Of a stretch of DNA of 41,066 nt, positions 35,369 through 41,066 are shown in pieces. Position 1 is the first letter of the stretch. Each line of letters starts with the position of its first letter. The translations under genes and the position numbers were made by a program. The stretch is from Tildeniella torsiva UHER 1998/13D (GTDB lineage Bacteria; Cyanobacteriota; Cyanobacteriia; Phormidesmidales; Phormidesmidaceae): NCBI GenBank assembly GCA_019358835.1, contig JAHHIH010000036.1, forward strand, positions 1 to 41,066, written 5' to 3'. The notes under the pieces were generated by a model, which was not told the DNA's origin, did not search any database, and worked only from the letters and a program-made list of their open reading frames with translations.

Positions 35369-35734
35369 TTACTGGATTCTATCGCGGGTGATTTCTACCG
35401 CCACTTGGCCGGTGTAGTCGGGAATCGGCGGGGTGAGCTTGGTGACTTTGACCATGACCCGTTGCAATCGTGAATCAGAGTCGAGCGCTAGGGTGGCGAT
35501 CGCCCCTGCCAGCCGCTCAATCAGCGCAAACTTGGCTGTGCGAATGATCTGCTGGGTGCCGTTTATCACCGTGCGGTAGTCGTGGGTGTCGGCAAGGCGA
35601 TCGCTCTGGGTGGCCTCAGCCAAATCTATGTACAGCGTAATGTCGGCCTGAAACCACTGGCCCAGCACGTTCTCTTCGGGCAGCGCCCCGGTGTAGCCGT
35701 AGGCGCGAATGTTGTTTAAGTGAATGGCATCCAT
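35369..35734 (-). CDS. folB: Dihydroneopterin aldolase
   Basis: A 121-residue enzyme of normal length. Visible family segments are MDAIHLNNIRAYGYTGALPEE, VLGQWFQADITLYIDL and DTHDYRTVINGTQQII (active-site Tyr region), then FALIERLAGAIA and VMVKVTKLTPPIPDYTG. It cleaves dihydroneopterin to 6-hydroxymethyl-dihydropterin in folate synthesis and works as a cytosolic oligomer. It is leftward, upstream of lipA, separated from it by a repeat. Confidence 0.93.
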   Translation of the reverse strand: MDAIHLNNIRAYGYTGALPEENVLGQWFQADITLYIDLAEATQSDRLADTHDYRTVINGTQQIIRTAKFALIERLAGAIATLALDSDSRLQRVMVKVTKLTPPIPDYTGQVAVEITRDRIQ

Positions 35735-35931
35735 TAAAGTGCGAGGTTTTGAGTTAGAGAAATAAATGCTACCTCAGCTCCAATCCTTCCAATACTCGTT
35801 GCCAACCTGCGAACTAAAACCCCCCTTATTTAAGGAAGGCAGAGGCGATCTCTTGCAAGATCGTTGACCACTGTCTTCCCAAACTTGGGGGGCGGGAGAT
35901 TTGGAGATATGTCTTACCGAACGGCGTTGAG
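35735..35931. other. Spacer between rpoD and folB
   Basis: About 200 bases containing an imperfect inverted repeat around AAACCCCCCTTATTT and AACTTGGGGGGCGGG; possibly a terminator after rpoD but without a clear T-tract. No gene. Confidence 0.35.
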
Positions 35932-37107
35932 CTACTTGAGCCAACCTTTGAGGCGAGCGGCCACCTGGGGCCGCCGCAGCTTGCGCATGGCTTTGGTTTG
36001 AATCTGGCGCACCCGCTCCCGTGAGAGGTTGAAAATGCCGCCTACCTCTTCTAAGGTGTGAGTCTCGCCCGTAGCCAGCCCATAGCGCAGCGTAATGATA
36101 TCTTTTTCGCGTTCAGTGAGCACCTCGCCCAGCACGCTGGTAATTTCTTGGCGCATCATGTTTTCGCTAATTTTAGACTCCGGCGTTTGGGTGCTGCTGT
36201 CTTCAAGTAGCTCCATCAGCTCGGTGTCTTCGCCTTTGCCGACGCGGTGGTTTAAGGAGAGCGATCGCCGCCGCACCTGTTGTAAACTTCTCAGTTGATC
36301 GACCGTTACGTCTAACGCATCGGCTAGTTCTTGCTCGCTGGGGTTGCGCTGTAGATCCCGCCGCAGATCGCGATGGGCTTTTTTGAGCTTGTTCAGCTTT
36401 TCCACAATGTGGATCGGCAGGCGAATCGTGCGGGCATCGTTGGCAATGGTGCGGGTAATGCCCTGACGAATCCACCAGTAGGCGTAGGTCGAAAATTTAT
36501 AGCCCTTGTCGGGATCAAATTTTTCGGTGGCGCGGTTTAACCCCAGGGCTCCTTCCTGAATTAAATCGAGAAACGGCACTCCCCGATTCAAATAGCGCTT
36601 GGCGATCGACACCACCAGCCGCAAATTCGATCGAATCATTCTTCGCTTGGCAGTTCGACCCTCGTGAAGCTTTTGGGTAAACTCTGCCTCGCTCACCTTT
36701 AGCTTCTCAACTAGCTCTTGTCGGTTGGGTTTTCGCCCCAACTCTTTCTGAAGTTTTTCGCTGGCAGCTTCGACCTTAGATAAGAACCTGACCTGCCGAG
36801 CTAGCTCAATTTCTTCGCTCGGTTTCAGCAGGGGATAGCGCGCCATCTCTTTAAAGAAGGCCCCAACGGCATCGTCGGTGAGGGTCTTGCTATAGCCCGA
36901 CAGCCCCATCTCTGACATGGCCTCTGACTGAGAAAACTTAGCCAGAACCTCCCGATCTTCGTCCCAGGCCGTGAGGTCAGGGGTGAGTTGGCTATCGGCA
37001 GCAGATACCTTTTCTGCCACTCGATTTAAGTCGGTGTCGAACCCATCTATGGGTTCGTCGGCCCAAGCAATAGAACTGTCTCTGTCGGAGTTATATGTAG
37101 TAGCCAT
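35932..37107 (-). CDS. rpoD: Principal RNA polymerase sigma factor (group 1, RpoD1/SigA type)
   Basis: A 391-residue group 1 sigma factor. Region 1.2 is DAVGAFFKEMARYPLLKPSE. Region 2 holds NLRLVVSIAKRYLNRG, FLDLIQEGALGLNRATEKFD and YKFSTYAYWWIRQGITRTIA. Region 3 is RLPIHIVEKLNKLKKAHRDL, and region 4.2 ends LEEVGGIFNLSRERVRQIQ. Length and region 1 suit the essential housekeeping factor; group 2 factors are usually shorter at the N-terminus. Divergent from priA across a 597-base region with three perfect DnaA boxes. Confidence 0.93.
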   Translation of the reverse strand: MATTYNSDRDSSIAWADEPIDGFDTDLNRVAEKVSAADSQLTPDLTAWDEDREVLAKFSQSEAMSEMGLSGYSKTLTDDAVGAFFKEMARYPLLKPSEEIELARQVRFLSKVEAASEKLQKELGRKPNRQELVEKLKVSEAEFTQKLHEGRTAKRRMIRSNLRLVVSIAKRYLNRGVPFLDLIQEGALGLNRATEKFDPDKGYKFSTYAYWWIRQGITRTIANDARTIRLPIHIVEKLNKLKKAHRDLRRDLQRNPSEQELADALDVTVDQLRSLQQVRRRSLSLNHRVGKGEDTELMELLEDSSTQTPESKISENMMRQEITSVLGEVLTEREKDIITLRYGLATGETHTLEEVGGIFNLSRERVRQIQTKAMRKLRRPQVAARLKGWLK

Positions 37108-37704
37108 GGGGTAAATAAAACTGTATACCTACGGGTCGAAGCATGCAGATTGAAGGCATGTATATTCGGATTGCCCTGCCGATGGCAACCCCTGACAAAA
37201 CGCTTGATCCCGGAACTGGATCTTTAGACTTATTTTGTGAGTCCACAATACGGATTTTTTTGTGAATTCCCAGGCAATGTAACATTTCTTTGGCAACTTG
37301 CGTAGTGTAACAGCGAATCCAAAAAATGAACCGAAAATTTAAGGGTAACCTCTAGTATTTTTTGCTATCCTCAGACACTTTGCCTTGGTATTGATCGCTG
37401 GCTGTAGATGAAGGCAGGGGTCTCAGGTTGGGGGAGATTGCTGTTGGGTTAGGGAGATGATCGATATTTTTGCTTTTACAGTTTGACTCCGTTTTCCACA
37501 GGTGGGGGGAAGTTTTCCACAGAATTTAACTTGTGGAAAACTCGAAGGGATTGAGGATTTAAACTCAATCCAAGCTCAGTCGTGGAGTATTGCCCTTGGG
37601 GAGACTACAGGTCTCGATCTGGACTGGGTGTAAATGTCGCTGAGATTCGAGGCGGCTAACGCGCTCTGTACCCCAAAATTTGCTTTTCCCGATCGAAGCA
37701 GACG
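37108..37704. other. Divergent intergenic region, rpoD / priA
   Basis: About 600 bases without a gene. Besides the DnaA boxes it holds AT-rich tracts (around 37240-37380). Individual promoters could not be set with confidence. Confidence 0.5.
37492..37540. promoter_or_regulatory. Three perfect DnaA boxes between rpoD and priA
   Basis: TTTTCCACA occurs exactly at 37492-37500 (plus), 37513-37521 (plus) and 37532-37540 (minus), spaced 21 and 19 bases apart, close to two helical turns. The surrounding 37240-37480 is AT-rich. This is either a replication-origin element or a DnaA-responsive control region for priA and rpoD. Confidence 0.75.
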
Positions 37705-40308
37705 ATGGCAATTAGTCTTCAGCCAGCGGGTCAAACAACCTCTTACACTGGCAGAGGTAATGTAGGTGGTGTAAAACGCGTGGGCTTTGGCGAGAGTAGA
37801 CCCCAGCCTCAGTGGGTCAACGTTTTGGTGGACTATGGCGGCCAGCCCGCAGCGTATACCTACGAAGTGCCTGCTGACTTAGCGGTGCAGGTGGGCGACA
37901 TCTTAACGGTGCCCTTTCGTCACCAGAGCATTGGCGCGATCGCCCTTTCTCTCTCCTCAACGCCTCCGGCCAACCTGGTGCCTCATCAGATTCGGGCGGT
38001 AGAGGGCATTGTTGAACAGCGTTTTTTTGCCCCACCCTACTGGGCCTTGCTCCAGCGGGTGGCCGACTACTACCAGGTGTCGCTGATGCAGGTGCTGAAG
38101 ACGGCACTGCCGCCGGGGGTGCTGGCCAGGTCGCAACGACGGCTGCGGTTACGGCGCGATCGCCTGCCCCAGCCTCAGCCAAACTCACTAACGCCGGGGT
38201 TGAAAGATCTATTAGAGGATCTCCAGCGATCGCCCACAGGCGACTACACCTGGCCCTATCTGCAAAAACGCGGCCACAGCTATCGCACCCTGCAACAGCT
38301 GATTCAGCTCGGCTGGGCCGAGTCTTACCTATCACCGCCCCAGCCGCCCCAGGCCAAGCGCCGCCAAGCAGTAACTCTAGTAAGTGGCGACACTCTACCC
38401 CCAGATCTCACCCCCCGCCAGCAAGAAATCATCGCTACCCTGCGTCGCCAGGGCGGCGATCTGTGGCTCAGCGATGCCTTGCAACTGTGCCAAACCACCA
38501 GCCCCACCCTAAAGCGACTGGCCCAGTCAGGCTGTTTGGTAATCGAGCCGCGCGAGCAGCTGCGGGCTGAGACCGGGCCTACACTGATGCCCGATCTGCC
38601 TAAGCCCCTTACCCACTACCAGGCTCAGGTGCTCGATCCTATTAGTAAGAGTCAGCAGGGGAGTCAGTTTTTGCTGCATGGGGTGACTGGCTCGGGCAAG
38701 ACTGAGGTGTATTTGCAGACGATCGCCCCTCGCCTGGCCGCTGGGCAGTCGGCCCTGGTGCTAGTGCCCGAAATTGGCCTCACCCCCCAGCTGACCGATC
38801 GCTTTCGCCGCCGCTTCGGCGATCAGGTTTGGGTTTACCACAGCGGGCTATCGGATGGCGAACGCTACGACACCTGGCGGCAGAGCCTCAAGCCGTCTAA
38901 ACCGTTGGTGATTGTGGGCACCCGCTCTGCCATCTTTATGCCCCTACCCAACCTGGGCTTAATCATTCTCGACGAAGAACACGACAGCAGCTACAAGCAA
39001 GACGTGCCCCCCTGCTACCACGCCCGCACCGTCGCCCGCTGGCGAGCTGAGTTAGAAAATTGTCCCCTGGTGCTCGGTTCTGCCACCCCCTCCCTCGACA
39101 CCTGGGTACAGTGCCGAGGTTTGGGCTCTAGCATCCTAGATCTATCACCACAGCTGGATCCTAACACCCCCACTCTCACCCCCTCGCCCCCTACTCCCTC
39201 ACTCCCTACCCCCCTCCCCTGGACCTACCTCTCTCTGCCAGAACGAGTACAGGCCCAGCCCCTGCCCGAAGTCAACGTCATTGACATGCGCGACGAGCTA
39301 CAAGACGGCAACCGCAGCATTCTCAGCCGATCGCTCCAGACCGCCCTGGCCCAGATGAAAGCCGAGGGCAACCAGGGATTATTGTTCATCCATCGGCGGG
39401 GGCACAGCAGTTTTGTGTCGTGCCGCAGCTGTGGCCATGTGATGATGTGCCCCCACTGCGATGTGTCGCTGTCGTACCACCAGCCCGGGGCAAACAGCGC
39501 TATGACCCTGCGCTGCCACTACTGCAACTTTAGCCAAAGCCATCCCAAACACTGCCCGGCGTGCAGCTCACCCTACCTCAAGCACTTTGGCAGCGGCACC
39601 CAGCGGGTCGTCAACGCCCTGGCCGAAACCTTTCCAGAGCTGAGCTGCATTCGCTTCGACAGCGACACCACCCGCACCAAAGGGGCTCACCGCGCGCTGC
39701 TCACCCGCTTTGCCGAGGGTGGGGCCGACCTGCTGGTGGGCACCCAAATGCTGACCAAAGGCATCGACTTGCCCCAGGTCACGCTGGTAGGCATCATCGC
39801 CGCTGATGGACTCTTATATATGAATGATTATTGGGCCAGCGAGCGAGCACTGCAAATGCTAATTCAGGTGGCGGGGAGGGCGGGGCGCGGCACCCAGCCG
39901 GGGCAGGTCTTTTTGCAGACCTACACCCCCGACCATCCGGTGGTGGAAGCGGTTACCGGCCATGCCTACGAAGGGTTTATCGCCGCTGAGTGGGCGCAGC
40001 GGCAGTTGTTGCAATATCCCCCCGCTGGGCAGATGGTGCTGCTGCGGCTCAGCAGTACCGACCCGGATGCGGTGGAGAAAACCGCTGAAACCCTTGCTCA
40101 GCAGGTGACTCAGTTGTTAGAGGGATCGTCTTACGAACTTCTAGGGCCTGCCCCCGCGCCGATTCCGCGAGTTGCCCGCCGCTATCGTTGGCATCTCGTG
40201 GTCAAAGGCCCGATGGATGAGCCTCTACCGAACCTACAAGACCTGAAACGCCATTGTCCGGCCCAGGTGAGCCTCACCATTGATGTCGATCCGCTGAATT
40301 TGGCCTAA
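37705..40308 (+). CDS. priA: Primosomal replication restart helicase PriA
   Basis: An 867-residue superfamily 2 helicase. The N-terminal DNA-binding part starts VNVLVDYGGQPAAYTYEVP. The helicase core has Walker A GVTGSGKTEVYLQ, DEEHDSSYKQ, VLGSATPSLDTW and QVAGRAGRG. Zinc-binding pairs are CRSCGHVMMCPHCDVSL and CHYCNFSQSHPKHCPACSS. A Pro/Thr-rich low-complexity insert (PTLTPSPPTPSLPTPLP) between helicase lobes is typical of cyanobacteria. It reloads the replisome at stalled forks. ATG 37705 has no strong ribosome site. Confidence 0.96.
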   Translation: MAISLQPAGQTTSYTGRGNVGGVKRVGFGESRPQPQWVNVLVDYGGQPAAYTYEVPADLAVQVGDILTVPFRHQSIGAIALSLSSTPPANLVPHQIRAVEGIVEQRFFAPPYWALLQRVADYYQVSLMQVLKTALPPGVLARSQRRLRLRRDRLPQPQPNSLTPGLKDLLEDLQRSPTGDYTWPYLQKRGHSYRTLQQLIQLGWAESYLSPPQPPQAKRRQAVTLVSGDTLPPDLTPRQQEIIATLRRQGGDLWLSDALQLCQTTSPTLKRLAQSGCLVIEPREQLRAETGPTLMPDLPKPLTHYQAQVLDPISKSQQGSQFLLHGVTGSGKTEVYLQTIAPRLAAGQSALVLVPEIGLTPQLTDRFRRRFGDQVWVYHSGLSDGERYDTWRQSLKPSKPLVIVGTRSAIFMPLPNLGLIILDEEHDSSYKQDVPPCYHARTVARWRAELENCPLVLGSATPSLDTWVQCRGLGSSILDLSPQLDPNTPTLTPSPPTPSLPTPLPWTYLSLPERVQAQPLPEVNVIDMRDELQDGNRSILSRSLQTALAQMKAEGNQGLLFIHRRGHSSFVSCRSCGHVMMCPHCDVSLSYHQPGANSAMTLRCHYCNFSQSHPKHCPACSSPYLKHFGSGTQRVVNALAETFPELSCIRFDSDTTRTKGAHRALLTRFAEGGADLLVGTQMLTKGIDLPQVTLVGIIAADGLLYMNDYWASERALQMLIQVAGRAGRGTQPGQVFLQTYTPDHPVVEAVTGHAYEGFIAAEWAQRQLLQYPPAGQMVLLRLSSTDPDAVEKTAETLAQQVTQLLEGSSYELLGPAPAPIPRVARRYRWHLVVKGPMDEPLPNLQDLKRHCPAQVSLTIDVDPLNLA

Positions 40309-40744
40309 AACCAGCTTTTAAGGATCCAAATCGCTATTTTTCACTGAGAGTTTTGTTACCATTGCTAACCCCTGTAACGACGGGTAACGATCCATCAATT
40401 GCCTTTGCATGCCCATTTGACTGTGATAGTTTAGATACATCGAAAACAACTGAATACCCCGCAAGCCTAACTCGGTTAACAGCCATTACGAGCTGGTGCT
40501 TAAGTTAGTAACAAACTAAAATTCGCTTCAAAGCAATCCTTCCAGAGGTGGTCATTCTTGGCCTTAACCTACCCTAGCTGCCGGTCAGGCAATGGATTGT
40601 AAAAAGCAACTGTAGTTTAGCGAGTTTGCTCATTCTGATTGATTTCCTGTTTATTCTTGAGGTGTTTAACTCAGTTAAGCAACCTAGCCTAGCCACGGCA
40701 GCCCTAAGCTTGTCTGGCCAATGCACTAACAAAAGACTTAACGG

Positions 40745-40777
40745 AGAGTGGCCACGATGGTCACTCTTCAGTTTTTT
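40745..40777 (+). terminator. Intrinsic terminator
   Basis: AGAGTGGCC pairs with GGTCACTCT (nine pairs with one G-U) across a 5-base loop, followed by TCAG and six T. No gene ends just upstream; it may end the priA transcript or a separate small RNA. Confidence 0.7.
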
Positions 40778-40890
40778 AAAGGGTTTGCGCGATCGCCCTC
40801 ATCCCAATCCAAAGAACGAAAAAAGAAGAGCGAAAAATTTCCGCTAGACTTGAGTACTTGTGCGTTGGTTATCCTGGCCGAGACTGCACC

Positions 40891-40896
40891 TATAAT
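40891..40896 (+). promoter_or_regulatory. Consensus -10 box TATAAT
   Basis: A perfect TATAAT about 140 bases before the gene entering at 41038. The -35 side is weak: GTTATC at 17-base spacing or TTGGTT at 20. Confidence 0.5.
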
Positions 40897-41037
40897 ACAA
40901 TCTTTTTGCTATTAAAAAACTGAACCAGGTACAGTTCCCTGGGTGCATCCCAGTTATGTAATGAGCATTAATGCTTATGTTGGGATAACAGTACGAGGGG
41001 TAAGCTTTGGGCATCGTTCGCTCTACCCATCAGGCCC

Positions 41038-41066
41038 ATGGATGAATCTAAGCAAGCCCGCTTGAA
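41038..41066 (+). CDS. Start of a gene that leaves the window (partial)
   Basis: ATG 41038 opens MDESKQARL and runs to the window end. It has a promoter-like TATAAT about 140 bases upstream but only a weak ribosome site (CAGG). Too little is visible to name the product. Confidence 0.35.

Larger units (their letters stand above)
40309..41037. other. Intergenic region right of priA
   Basis: About 730 bases. An ORF (40626-40847) crosses the terminator at 40745 and has no ribosome site, so I reject it. The region holds that terminator, a promoter near 40891 and a short CTGGG/CCCAG hairpin after it. The stretch before the terminator may be the end of an unrecognised small RNA. Confidence 0.45.

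Noticed and set aside
40626..40847. 73-codon ORF right of priA
   Set aside because: It runs through an intrinsic terminator and has no ribosome site.
40850..41037. LexA-box-like AGTACTTGTG and GTAC motifs before the right-end gene
   Set aside because: None fits the cyanobacterial RGTACNNNDGTWCB pattern when checked base by base.

Overview
The window is a piece of cyanobacterial chromosome. It carries psbA (photosystem II D1), a group 1 sigma factor of the RpoD1/SigA type, an apocarotenoid oxygenase close to the Synechocystis enzyme, DUF4278, DUF4912, Uma2 and DUF29 proteins, many GCGATCGC (HIP1-type) octamers, and an NtcA-type site next to a glutamine riboswitch. Most genes are GC-rich. The style fits a Leptolyngbya/Nodosilinea-like filamentous lineage, but that placement is a guess. 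No rRNA, tRNA, CRISPR array or intact insertion sequence was seen.

Layout. 1-7.5 kb: an HD-domain hydrolase; a leftward comM-DUF6883-DUF4926 operon; a carotenoid-isomerase-like FAD oxidoreductase; an unlisted 41-residue membrane protein just before a universal stress protein; then dnaN, preceded by about 0.8 kb with a cluster of near-consensus DnaA boxes (candidate oriC). 7.5-12.7 kb: a one-module A-T-TE nonribosomal peptide synthetase divergent from a DUF6875-like protein, then a PlsC-like acyltransferase. 12.8-15.7 kb: small accessory genes (unknown 275-residue protein, Uma2, DUF29, an HTH protein). 15.7-22.8 kb: a leftward run with psbA and its terminator, a HIT protein, a FAD/Rieske oxidoreductase, MarR, apocarotenoid oxygenase and a folate/biopterin-type transporter. 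23.4-26.1 kb: a large exported or membrane PBP-like/DUF4912 protein.

26.4-30.1 kb is the most unusual part. It is a low-GC island holding an attenuator-like RNA segment, a non-coding array of six units with a strict 41-42 bp period, a tightly coupled three-gene cassette (beta-class DNA methyltransferase, unknown 133-residue protein, 423-residue DUF6575-like protein), and a broken coiled-coil gene with its own 42 bp repeat. It looks horizontally acquired and is the best candidate for an undescribed, possibly defensive, system.

30.1-41 kb: an unknown 163-residue protein, a hairpin repeat, dihydropyrimidinase, a small conserved-looking protein, then a nitrogen-control locus (NtcA site, glutamine riboswitch, DUF4278 protein). 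Next come lipoate genes (lipA plus a LplA/LipM-type ligase), folB, rpoD and priA. Three perfect DnaA boxes lie between the divergent rpoD and priA genes. The right end has a terminator, a good promoter and the first codons of a gene that leaves the window.
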